Shown here one piece after another: positions 7,328 to 13,486 of a stretch of DNA of 18,700 nt; positions within the stretch are counted from its first letter, which is position 1; each line of letters starts with the position of its first letter. The position numbers were made by a program, and so were the translations under genes. Under the pieces are notes generated by a model. It was not told the origin of the DNA. It saw nothing but the letters and a program-made list of their open reading frames with translations, and did not search any database. This DNA comes from Candidatus Zambryskibacteria bacterium CG_4_9_14_3_um_filter_40_16. Lineage in GTDB: Bacteria; Patescibacteriota; Minisyncoccia; Phycocordibacterales; Zambryskibacteraceae. The stretch is taken from assembly GCA_002791475.1 (NCBI GenBank), contig PFXE01000011.1:1-18700 (forward strand). The letters are read 5' to 3'.

Positions 7328-8506
7328 TTATTCTTCCCTAAGCGCCGCCCTTGTATATTTATTCCCCGCATCCCAAAGTAGCCAACCGTTTAGACCGACA
7401 TCGTATGTCGCCTTTATTTGAGCTTGAACTTCAGCTACTCCATAGTTCGCGCCCAAATCAAAATCTTGAAGCCAAGGACGCAATTTTGATGGAGTAGAGG
7501 TGGCTCTGCCGTTTGCAATATTCCAAGCGCGCTCTTTTTCTATACCGCCCGCCATAGAATACTGAACGATACCATAAGGACTTTCAGCGGGCTTAGCAAA
7601 TCCACCAGACCCCGGGGCAAAGTGTGAAGGGTAGACCATAGGATACACATAATCAAAATACGGTAACGCTCTTTCAAGCACCTGCCCGATACCGAGGTCG
7701 TCTTGTGCCACCGTAACAAGACCGAATAAATCGACTGAAGTTTTTACACCACTACCTTTAAGCTCCTGATGCAAGTAAGAAAAAAATTTCTCCATCATCT
7801 CCGCTTTTGTAGAAGTACCAACACTCCAATCAAAACGCATATCAGAAATATTGCCATCGGAAGGATACCTGACATAATCAAAATTTATTTCATCAAATCC
7901 CATTTCGTAGCTAGCGTTTGTGATGTCCACAATATAATCCCAATACGGTTTTGCCCCGACATCAATGAAGGACAAACCGTTCTTGTCCTTCCATATTCCT
8001 CCCGTTGATTTGCTTTTAACGGCAAGATCGCTATGGCGCTTGGCATAATACGGGTCCTGAAAAGCCGTTACGCGACCTATTACATATATGCCTTTCTTGT
8101 GAAGAATATCCACAAACTCCATCATATCGGCGACCCTACAGCCAGTGACATCATCCCCTTGAAGATCGGGGTTAACCAGTGAAATTGTCCCGGAATAATC
8201 TTTTATATCAATGACAACAGAATTAAGTTCTGTGTCGGCAATAAACTTTGATAAATCTTCTCTCCAGGATGGGGTAGCGGCAACGCAAGCTGTCATATAA
8301 ATACCCTTTACGGCATTTGGAGTTTCTATGTGCGTAACTGTAAACTTATTTTCATCTTCTTCGGTAGAGATTTGAGGGTCATTTTTGATTTCAATGTTTG
8401 AATAAGAAACAACAAAAATCTTTGGAACTATAAAATAAGCGACAAAGACAAAAATCAGAACTACAAATAATACATAGATGGTAAGCTTCCCTTTTAATTT
8501 TTTCAT
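7328..8506 (-). CDS. membrane-anchored putative glycoside hydrolase, DUF4015 type
   Basis: A 392-residue protein with an N-terminal membrane anchor or signal (LTIYVLFVVLIFVFVAYFIV, about residues 8-27), the rest outside the membrane. The body reads VKGIYMTACVAATPSWREDL, then NSVVIDIKDYSGTISL, KGIYVIGRVTAFQDPYYA, GFDEINFDYVRYPSDG and YVYPMVYPSHFAPGSGG. These are the strands of the TIM-barrel family known as DUF4015 (putative glycosyl hydrolase), where the acidic residues after 'INFDYVRYP' are conserved. The substrate is unknown; wall or capsule polysaccharide would suit its place beside murD. The ATG overlaps the upstream stop as ATGA, so translation is coupled. Confidence 0.85.
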   Translation of the reverse strand: MKKLKGKLTIYVLFVVLIFVFVAYFIVPKIFVVSYSNIEIKNDPQISTEEDENKFTVTHIETPNAVKGIYMTACVAATPSWREDLSKFIADTELNSVVIDIKDYSGTISLVNPDLQGDDVTGCRVADMMEFVDILHKKGIYVIGRVTAFQDPYYAKRHSDLAVKSKSTGGIWKDKNGLSFIDVGAKPYWDYIVDITNASYEMGFDEINFDYVRYPSDGNISDMRFDWSVGTSTKAEMMEKFFSYLHQELKGSGVKTSVDLFGLVTVAQDDLGIGQVLERALPYFDYVYPMVYPSHFAPGSGGFAKPAESPYGIVQYSMAGGIEKERAWNIANGRATSTPSKLRPWLQDFDLGANYGVAEVQAQIKATYDVGLNGWLLWDAGNKYTRAALREE

Positions 8507-8799
8507 TTAGATGCTTCCCCCTCTTCTTGGGTGGTAAATTGTTCGCTTTGAAACCTTGGGTCACTAATGGAATTTAATCCTTGCCTGTCGCTTTGAACAG
8601 GTTCACTTTCCCGCGTAATACTTGTTTTTTTGTGGTGGAAATCGCCCACCCTTCTCTTTATGGCATCCAATAAAGAAATGATTACAATGGCGACACCAAT
8701 AGCAAAAACAATAAAAAATTTGAAAGACAAAGGAAATCCCGTTGAGGGGGTTATTATCAGTATTATTCCCAATATTAGTTCTAATCTTTGTTTTGACAT
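8503..8799 (-). CDS. small two-helix membrane protein of unknown function
   Basis: A 98-residue protein from the ATG at 8799 (MSKQRLELILGIILIITPST). Two hydrophobic stretches (ELILGIILIITPSTGFPL and FKFFIVFAIGVAIVIISLL) are joined by a short turn, followed by a basic, polar tail of about 50 residues (AIKRRVGDFHHKKT...). The hydrophilic C-terminus is likely cytoplasmic. I do not recognise the family. A TTG eight codons upstream could also start it, but TATAAT (8814-8809) lies exactly 9 nt before the ATG, so the upstream codons would be partly promoter. Its stop overlaps the start of the DUF4015-like gene as ATGA, so it heads that short operon. Confidence 0.7.
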   Translation of the reverse strand: MSKQRLELILGIILIITPSTGFPLSFKFFIVFAIGVAIVIISLLDAIKRRVGDFHHKKTSITRESEPVQSDRQGLNSISDPRFQSEQFTTQEEGEASK

Positions 8800-8808
8800 A
8801 ATTTTTTT

Positions 8809-8814
8809 ATTATA
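8809..8814 (-). promoter_or_regulatory. -10 box for the two-helix membrane protein operon
   Basis: A perfect TATAAT on the minus strand, 9 nt before the ATG, with no Shine-Dalgarno site. It is probably the promoter for the 8799-to-5936 run ending in murD. Confidence 0.55.
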
Positions 8815-8840
8815 ATTCCACAACTCTATGTTTAATTAAA

Positions 8841-9122
8841 TTACAATTTTTTCATTAACTCCTCTTCTACAATTGAAATTTGTTTATCCGTTAAAGTGTG
8901 TAGGTTTCTTTTTTCCTTTAACATTTTTATACCTCGTTCAATCTCGTCCGCTTGAAGCCCCTTGTCTTCGTAGCGTTTTTCATGGAAATCTCCATAAAAA
9001 ATCATTTCAACAAAATTTATCTCTCTTTCGTTTAAACCACGACTGGACAGGGCGTACCTAACCTGCTTCCTCCACTCATCGTCGGTCACCTTTGGTTTAT
9101 TATCATCAAAAAATATTCCCAT
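8841..9122 (-). CDS. 93-residue soluble protein of unknown function
   Basis: A charged, helical protein (MGIFFDDNKPKVTDDEWRKQ at the start; the tail ends LTDKQISIVEEELMKKL). It has no membrane segment, signal or Cys. The pattern of short amphipathic helices with a 'GLNEREINFVEMIF' stretch hints at a small adaptor, but I do not recognise a family. The ATG at 9122 has no Shine-Dalgarno site. TATAAT lies 8 nt before it and includes the stop codon of the upstream dehydrogenase. The 41-nt gap to the next gene has no terminator, so it may be cotranscribed with the operon below. Confidence 0.65.
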   Translation of the reverse strand: MGIFFDDNKPKVTDDEWRKQVRYALSSRGLNEREINFVEMIFYGDFHEKRYEDKGLQADEIERGIKMLKEKRNLHTLTDKQISIVEEELMKKL

Positions 9123-9130
9123 CGCTTTTA

Positions 9131-9136
9131 ATTATA
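9131..9136 (-). promoter_or_regulatory. -10 box for the 93-residue protein
   Basis: A perfect TATAAT on the minus strand, 8 nt before the ATG. Its central TAA is also the stop codon of the dehydrogenase gene (9134-9132). Confidence 0.5.
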
Positions 9137-9995
9137 CATTGTAAATACCTTTTAGTATCTCTTCATCTTTTCCGCTTTGTTTTAAAAGTTCCACATTCTT
9201 ATTTCGCAAAGTTTCAAGCACCAGAAGACCGTTCGCATCATCACTCATTTTCCCTTTATAAAACTGCAAAAAAGCTTCAAAATCCTTGGGAAAACAATAC
9301 CCGCCAGCACCTCTACCTGGAGATGTTTTCCCCTCCAAGGACGCATGGGTGGGGTTCATATGGCTTTTCCCAATCCTCGGATCATTACTTACCGCCTCAC
9401 TTACTTCATCCCAATTTACTCCAATATTTGTCGCTAAATCATACATGATGTTCATAAAAACGACTTTGGTATACAGAAAATTGTTGCCTACATATTTTAT
9501 AAGCTCTGTTGTGTCGGAAGAAGTAACTTTTTCATATGATGCTTTTGGTAGAATGGACAAAATAAATAGCGCTTTATTTTTGTACTCTTCACCGTCCTTT
9601 GGTATGCCAATAATATTTCTCAAAGGTTTCCTTGTGTTTTCTGGGGCGTTGGAAGCTACGAGAAATTCGGGTGAATGAAGAACAAAAATGTTTGGGTTTT
9701 CTTCTTGAATCGCCTGTGTGGTGCCGGGCAAAACCGTTGACTTTATAACAGCGATCTTTCCGGAGCCAACCAGTTTTATCTCTTTTTTTAAAATTGAATC
9801 ATCAAAACCTTCGGGAGTGGTGGGAGTGGGAACAGCAATAAAAACGACATCGCATTCTTTTATCTTCTCCTTATTAACCAAATGCTCCGAATCAAGAGAA
9901 TAACGAACAACTTCATAGCCACGATCTGAAAAATCATCAGCCATATTTTTTCCGACCATACCTTGACCTATGAATCCTATTTTCAAATTATCCAT
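9132..9995 (-). CDS. short UDP-glucose/GDP-mannose dehydrogenase-family protein lacking the C-terminal domain
   Basis: A 287-residue protein from the ATG at 9995. The NAD-binding loop GFIGQGMVG is at residues 7-15, VVFIAVPTPTTPEG at 50-63 and KSTVLPGTT at 85-93. The central helix ELIKYVGNNFLYTKV (164-178) carries the family's conserved Lys and Asn. GRGAGGYCFPKD at 228-238 contains the catalytic Cys234. These residues are what a four-electron nucleotide-sugar dehydrogenase needs. The ~120-residue C-terminal domain, which normally closes over the UDP-sugar, is absent; the protein stops 50 residues after the Cys. It may be a naturally short form or act with a partner. UDP-glucose to UDP-glucuronate is the likely reaction and would feed the epimerase at 1291-2238. 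An in-frame TTG at 10028 is a weaker start. Confidence 0.82.
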   Translation of the reverse strand: MDNLKIGFIGQGMVGKNMADDFSDRGYEVVRYSLDSEHLVNKEKIKECDVVFIAVPTPTTPEGFDDSILKKEIKLVGSGKIAVIKSTVLPGTTQAIQEENPNIFVLHSPEFLVASNAPENTRKPLRNIIGIPKDGEEYKNKALFILSILPKASYEKVTSSDTTELIKYVGNNFLYTKVVFMNIMYDLATNIGVNWDEVSEAVSNDPRIGKSHMNPTHASLEGKTSPGRGAGGYCFPKDFEAFLQFYKGKMSDDANGLLVLETLRNKNVELLKQSGKDEEILKGIYNV

Positions 9996-10043
9996 TTTTT
10001 TGTACGTGTACTTGGAATCCCGAAACAAAGCTCGTTACTCTCG

Positions 10044-10049
10044 ATTATA
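10044..10049 (-). promoter_or_regulatory. possible -10 box upstream of the dehydrogenase
   Basis: TATAAT on the minus strand, 48 nt before the ATG at 9995. No recognisable -35 lies at 16-18 nt, and no terminator separates the tRNA from this gene, so the dehydrogenase may instead be read through from the tRNA promoter. Confidence 0.3.
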
Positions 10050-10055
10050 ACGGGA

Positions 10056-10083
10056 CAGGTCGGACCGAGGACCCCTGTCTTAC
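10056..10083 (-). repeat. partial copy of the tRNA-Ile 3' half
   Basis: Plus-strand 10060-10082 matches 10125-10147 inside the tRNA at 19 of 23 positions, sharing TCGGACC and CTGTCTTA. It covers the 3' side of the anticodon stem, the variable loop and part of the T arm. It cannot fold as a tRNA; instead GACAGG/CCTGTC (10054-10059, 10074-10079) forms a small hairpin. Confidence 0.5.
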
Positions 10084-10109
10084 TGTGACCCATAGCAAAT
10101 TTGCTTCGG

Positions 10110-10181
10110 TGCGAGCGGAAGGAATCGGACCTTCGACCTCTGTCTTATCAGGACAGCGTTCTACCACTGAACTACGCTCGC
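10110..10181 (-). tRNA. tRNA-Ile (anticodon GAT)
   Basis: A 72-nt cloverleaf without encoded CCA; the discriminator A is followed by CCG. Acceptor stem GCGAGCG/CGCTCGC, D arm GTTC-AGTGGTA-GAAC, anticodon arm CTGTC-CTGATAA-GACAG with anticodon GAT (reads ATC/ATT), variable AGGTC, T arm GAAGG-TCCGATT-CCTTC. The T loop has C where U55 (pseudouridine) is nearly universal. tRNA-Ile(GAT) usually sits in the 16S-23S spacer; here it lies about 1 kb downstream of the 16S, with two mini-genes and a terminator between. It has its own promoter at 10212-10240. Leader and trailer (10182-10200 and 10087-10102) are complementary and would extend the acceptor helix. Confidence 0.93.
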
Positions 10182-10211
10182 AAATTTTGCTATCGGGGTC
10201 GGGATCCCAGT

Positions 10212-10240
10212 AGTATAAGCTTTGCTTAACTATAGGACAA
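10212..10240 (-). promoter_or_regulatory. promoter of tRNA-Ile
   Basis: TTGTCC (10240-10235), a 17-nt spacer and TATACT (10217-10212) on the minus strand. Transcription would start near 10205, about 24 nt before the mature tRNA. Confidence 0.6.
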
Positions 10241-10253
10241 GCAGCGTTCTACT
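10225..10253 (-). repeat. partial copy of the tRNA-Ile 5' half
   Basis: Minus-strand AGTAGAACGCTG...TCCTATAGTTAAG resembles the D-arm to anticodon part of the tRNA (GGTAGAACGCTGTCCTGATAAG). An 11-nt block, GTAGAACGCTG (10252-10242), is identical to 10164-10154. It overlaps the tRNA promoter. Together with the 3'-half copy at 10056-10083 it brackets the intact tRNA. Confidence 0.4.
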
Positions 10254-10371
10254 TCATACCGCCGTGGCGGGACAAGCTGAAATATACACGCGCGAATTTT
10301 CTTTAGAAAATTCAGCGTCCCACCGTAGCCTTGGCGTAGGGGGACATGGCCTAGAATATAGCAAAAAACCA

Positions 10372-10408
10372 CACAAAACAAAAGGCCGGCACTTCACTAG
10401 TGCCAGCC
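10372..10408 (-). terminator. Rho-independent terminator of the 51-residue mini-gene
   Basis: Minus strand: GGCTGGCAC / GTGCCGGCC (10408-10400 and 10392-10384), 9 bp with one G-T pair and a 7-nt loop, then TTTTGTTTTGTG. It ends 25 nt after the stop codon. Confidence 0.88.
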
Positions 10409-10432
10409 TCGCTTCACCTTCCCGCCTGGTGC

Positions 10433-10588
10433 CTAGAACCCAAAGAACCAAAGCGGGTCCACGAGCACCAATACTGCGATGATGATGAGCATGAGCACAT
10501 CACACCCACTCATCTTGTACTCATCACCATCGCGGTACTTCCGCAACAACGGAAGTACATCTTTTCCTGCACTCCATGGAGACGACAT
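10433..10588 (-). CDS. 51-residue tail-anchored mini-protein of unknown function
   Basis: The ATG at 10588 follows GGAGGAAAC, a textbook ribosome-binding site. The protein starts MSSPWSAGKDVLPLLRKYRD; residues 1-28 are hydrophilic and 29-43 are a hydrophobic helix (CDVLMLIIIAVLVLV), ending DPLWFFGF. With no signal peptide and the helix at the very end, it should be tail-anchored with the head in the cytoplasm. It has a complete unit: consensus TTGACA/TATAAT promoter at 10642-10669, ~47-nt leader and strong terminator. Codons are more GC-rich than in the long neighbours. Its design matches the 60-residue mini-gene just upstream. I do not recognise a family. A small toxin-like membrane peptide or a membrane-complex subunit are both possible, without direct support. 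Confidence 0.75.
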   Translation of the reverse strand: MSSPWSAGKDVLPLLRKYRDGDEYKMSGCDVLMLIIIAVLVLVDPLWFFGF

Positions 10589-10592
10589 GTTT

Positions 10593-10597
10593 CCTCC
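10593..10597 (-). promoter_or_regulatory. strong Shine-Dalgarno site (GGAGG) of the 51-residue mini-gene
   Basis: GGAGG ends 4 nt before the ATG. It is notable because most genes here lack such a site and the local 16S lacks the matching CCUCC. Confidence 0.75.
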
Positions 10598-10641
10598 GTT
10601 TGAAGTTTGAATAAGAATAAGGGTGACTACTGTCTATTCCT

Positions 10642-10669
10642 ATTATATCACACTCAATAATTATGTCAA
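10642..10669 (-). promoter_or_regulatory. consensus promoter of the 51-residue mini-gene
   Basis: Perfect TTGACA (10669-10664) and perfect TATAAT (10647-10642) with a 16-nt spacer on the minus strand. This is the best match to the sigma-70 consensus in the window, suggesting high expression. Confidence 0.85.
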
Positions 10670-10691
10670 CTATAAAAATATCCTTATTTAC

Positions 10692-10725
10692 AAACACGAA
10701 CGGGCAAGCTAGGAAGCTTGCCCGT
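10692..10725 (-). terminator. terminator hairpin of the 60-residue mini-gene
   Basis: Perfect 11-bp stem ACGGGCAAGCT / AGCTTGCCCGT (10725-10715 and 10710-10700) with loop TCCT, 12 nt after the stop codon. The following tract, TCGTGTTTGT, is only moderately T-rich. Confidence 0.78.
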
Positions 10726-10737
10726 ATTCCCCGTTTT

Positions 10738-10920
10738 TCAGAGAAAGGGGATGAGACTGAAGAACAAATTCCAACCCAGCGCAACCAAAATGGTCGCGCC
10801 AATCACAAGGAAAAAGAGAACGGCTCCGGCGACCCATCCTTCAAACTCCACATCTCCCTCGTCCCTTCCCTGACCGGCAAGCACAAGCGGTTCATGCTCA
10901 TTGTGGGGTGGCTTTGTCAT
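10738..10920 (-). CDS. 60-residue tail-anchored mini-protein of unknown function
   Basis: The ATG at 10920 follows GGAGGATAT, an ideal ribosome-binding site. Residues 1-28 (MTKPPHNEHEPLVLAGQGRD then EGDVEFEG) are acidic and polar. Residues 29-60 (WVAGAVLFFLVIGATILVAL then GWNLFFSLIPFL) form a membrane helix that runs to the end. No signal peptide is seen, so a tail-anchored topology with a cytoplasmic head is likely. Promoter TTGACT/GATAAT is at 10971-10998 and the terminator at 10692-10725, so it is monocistronic. It sits directly after the 16S terminator. Size, layout and the aromatic C-terminus (W..FF...F) parallel the 51-residue neighbour, although the heads differ. I do not recognise a family. 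Confidence 0.78.
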   Translation of the reverse strand: MTKPPHNEHEPLVLAGQGRDEGDVEFEGWVAGAVLFFLVIGATILVALGWNLFFSLIPFL

Positions 10921-10970
10921 ATATCCTCCAGTAGGATGGGGGTTGAACTGCTGTTGAAGTACCTTGGGTT

Positions 10971-10998
10971 ATTATCATTAATAATACAAATAAGTCAA
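10971..10998 (-). promoter_or_regulatory. promoter of the 60-residue mini-gene
   Basis: TTGACT (10998-10993), 16-nt spacer and GATAAT (10976-10971) on the minus strand, starting just 4 nt beyond the 16S terminator hairpin. Leader of about 45 nt ending in GGAGG. Confidence 0.72.
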
Positions 10999-11001
10999 AC
11001 G

Positions 11002-11030
11002 CAAACCCCCCGCAGTTAGCGGGGGGTTTG
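11002..11030 (-). terminator. terminator hairpin ending the 16S transcript
   Basis: Perfect 12-bp stem CAAACCCCCCGC / GCGGGGGGTTTG with a 5-nt loop, placed immediately after the trailer half of the 16S processing stalk. The tract after it on the minus strand (CGTTTGACTTATTTG) is only weakly T-rich. On the plus strand ATAGTGTTTTCTGTTTTG follows, so it may work both ways. Confidence 0.75.
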
Positions 11031-11056
11031 ATAGTGTTTTCTGTTTTGTTCCGTTC
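11031..11056 (-). other. 16S processing stalk, trailer arm
   Basis: This 26-nt arm is complementary to the leader arm at 12851-12876 at 24 of 26 positions; one of the two mismatches can form a G-U pair. Pairing brings the two ends of the pre-16S together, as in RNase III processing stems. The arm marks the 3' limit of the 16S precursor and abuts the terminator, so no 23S follows in the same transcript. Positions 11057-11204 between this arm and the mature end are untranslated trailer with small hairpins, such as TCGGG/CCCGA at 11092-11117. Confidence 0.8.
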
Positions 11057-11204
11057 TTATCTCGCCTTGACTTTTTGAGCGAAGACGAGTCGGGTCTTTT
11101 CCCGATGTCAGATAAATTTTAAGGATGTTTTATCATCATCCATCATGCACTCGATCGAGATGCACAATATCGACACCTTCAGCCCCGCCTTGGCGGGACG
11201 TTTT

Positions 11205-12772
<1,568 letters not shown>

Positions 12773-13059
12773 AAATTGTTCAAATTTTAAATTGAATTTG
12801 AAACAAAAATCCCCCGTTCAATTTTGCTTTCACAAAACCTCACGGGGGTCGAACGGAACAAAACAAAAAATACTATGTTCGTCTTGAATCGCTTTGACCC
12901 CAGCTCTTTTCTGCGCCATTTTTAAGCACAGAAAGAATCATTTAATAATTGAATAGATTTGAGAACTTGCTTGTCCACCTCACGATTGCGAGGTCTGGAC
13001 AATTCTCAATTCATAACAAGATTTTCAAAGTACAGCGCCTATATAAAGGCGTGGGTAAT
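12773..13059 (-). other. 16S leader region
   Basis: Untranslated rRNA leader from the start site near 13053 to the mature 5' end. It holds a hairpin TGTCC..ACCTC / GAGGT-GGACA (13005-12976) and the leader arm of the processing stalk (12876-12851). A terminator-like hairpin CCCCCGT/ACGGGGG (12848-12811) followed by ATTTTTGTTTC comes just after that arm. GTGCTTAAAAA near 12925 faintly resembles a boxA antitermination site. No open reading frame here is convincing. Confidence 0.7.
12851..12876 (-). other. 16S processing stalk, leader arm
   Basis: The partner of 11031-11056: minus-strand ATAGTATTTTTTGTTTTGTT plus CCGTTC pairs with the trailer arm over 26 nt with two mismatches. This pairing encloses the whole 16S. 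Confidence 0.8.
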
Positions 13060-13087
13060 AGTATATAGATTTGATATTTTGAGTCAA
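13060..13087 (-). promoter_or_regulatory. 16S rRNA promoter
   Basis: TTGACT (13087-13082), 16-nt spacer and TATACT (13065-13060) on the minus strand. Transcription would start near 13053, giving a leader of about 280 nt before the mature 16S. Confidence 0.75.
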
Positions 13088-13160
13088 GATGTTAAGAGAA
13101 TTTGTAACGAATTGTAAATTGAAGAAATATGTGCCAAAATACGATTGGAGCAGAAAGGGT

Positions 13161-13277
13161 GTGTGGGAAGAAACCTTGGTGCGATTGCCTTCTTTCGCGC
13201 CAGAACTTCGTTTCCTTATGGGTCAACCGTTGAGAGCCGTCCTGTACTCCTCCGATAGGCCGTCGTATAAGTGCTAG
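13161..13277 (+). CDS. possible 38-residue ORF upstream of the basic mini-protein
   Basis: A GTG at 13161 preceded by GGAG (13147-13150) opens a frame, MWEETLVRLPSFAPELRFLM and onward, ending at a TAG inside the perfect palindrome AAGTGCTAGCACTT (13269-13282). No clear promoter precedes it; TTGAAG/TACGAT has only a 15-nt spacer. The frame is open further upstream to an ATG at 13089, but that would overlap the 16S promoter. It resembles nothing I know. The region may equally be an RNA leader for the next ORF. Confidence 0.25.
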   Translation: MWEETLVRLPSFAPELRFLMGQPLRAVLYSSDRPSYKC

Positions 13278-13297
13278 CACTTCCCCTTGCTCTCAAA
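13230..13297 (+). other. structured RNA-like element upstream of the basic mini-protein
   Basis: TTGAGAGC (13230-13237) pairs with GCTCTCAA (13289-13296), closing a ~50-nt interior that contains the palindrome AAGTG-CTAG-CACTT. A second hairpin, AAACGGA/TCCGTTT (13297-13319), follows at once and then the AGGAGG site of the next ORF. Such stacked hairpins before a start codon could be a cis-regulatory leader or a small RNA. I do not match it to a known class. Confidence 0.4.
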
Positions 13298-13337
13298 ACG
13301 GAGTACTCCATATCCGTTTCAGCAAAAGGAGGAGAGG

Positions 13338-13457
13338 GTGCGTCGTAAGCACAAAAGGAAGGGTCGCCATGCTCTTCCTGGGAAACATAAGGGTTCGGGT
13401 GGTTCCGAACACCACACACCACCAAACAGCGCCAACCTCTTCGGGGGTTGGCGCTAG
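13338..13457 (+). CDS. 39-residue basic mini-protein of unknown function
   Basis: A GTG start at 13338 lies 5 nt after AGGAGG. The product begins MRRKHKRKGRHALPGKHKGS and ends PPNSANLFGGWR. The first 18 residues are nearly all Arg/Lys/His, suggesting RNA or DNA binding; the rest is polar and likely disordered. The last nine codons lie within the terminator stem and loop, and the TAG stop overlaps the base of the stem. The strong ribosome site and matched terminator support a real gene, but 39 codons with a GTG start are weak evidence alone. A non-coding RNA ending at the same terminator is the alternative. It is divergent from the 16S and convergent with secF. Confidence 0.45.
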   Translation: MRRKHKRKGRHALPGKHKGSGGSEHHTPPNSANLFGGWR

Positions 13458-13464
13458 CTTTTTT
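13429..13464 (+). terminator. Rho-independent terminator with UUCG loop
   Basis: The stem GCGCCAACC / GGTTGGCGC (13429-13437, 13446-13454) is extended by T-G and C-G pairs to a TTCG tetraloop (13440-13443) and followed by TAGC and TTTTTT. It is the strongest plus-strand terminator here and shows that a plus transcript ends there. It may also limit readthrough from secF. Confidence 0.9.
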
Positions 13465-13486
13465 AAATTAAACAGGGACTAGAAAA

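Larger units (their letters stand above)
10182..10371. other. non-coding stretch with hairpins between tRNA-Ile and the 51-residue mini-gene
   Basis: No gene is supported here. It holds the tRNA leader and promoter and several inverted repeats. GAATTTTC-TTTA-GAAAATTC (10294-10313) is a perfect 8-bp hairpin. CCGCC-GT-GGCGG lies at 10259-10270. A longer imperfect hairpin, GTCCC...GGGAC, spans 10317-10345. The GC-rich ones resemble CCCGCC-TT-GGCGGG at 11184-11197 and look like short interspersed palindromes. Confidence 0.55.

Noticed and set aside
10054..10130. A second full tRNA downstream of tRNA-Ile
   Set aside because: Only the 3' half matches; no acceptor stem, D arm or closed T stem can be formed.
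10222..10482. 86-codon plus-strand frame over the tRNA promoter and mini-gene terminator
   Set aside because: It crosses clear minus-strand signals and hairpins, has no ribosome site, and its translation is low-complexity.
13089..13277. 62-codon plus-strand frame starting at ATG 13089
   Set aside because: The start abuts the 16S promoter's -35 box and has no ribosome site or own promoter; at most its 3' part (from GTG 13161) might be used.
13216..13425. 69-codon minus-strand frame
   Set aside because: No ribosome site or promoter; it is opposite the structured plus-strand transcript and its terminator, and the composition is not protein-like.
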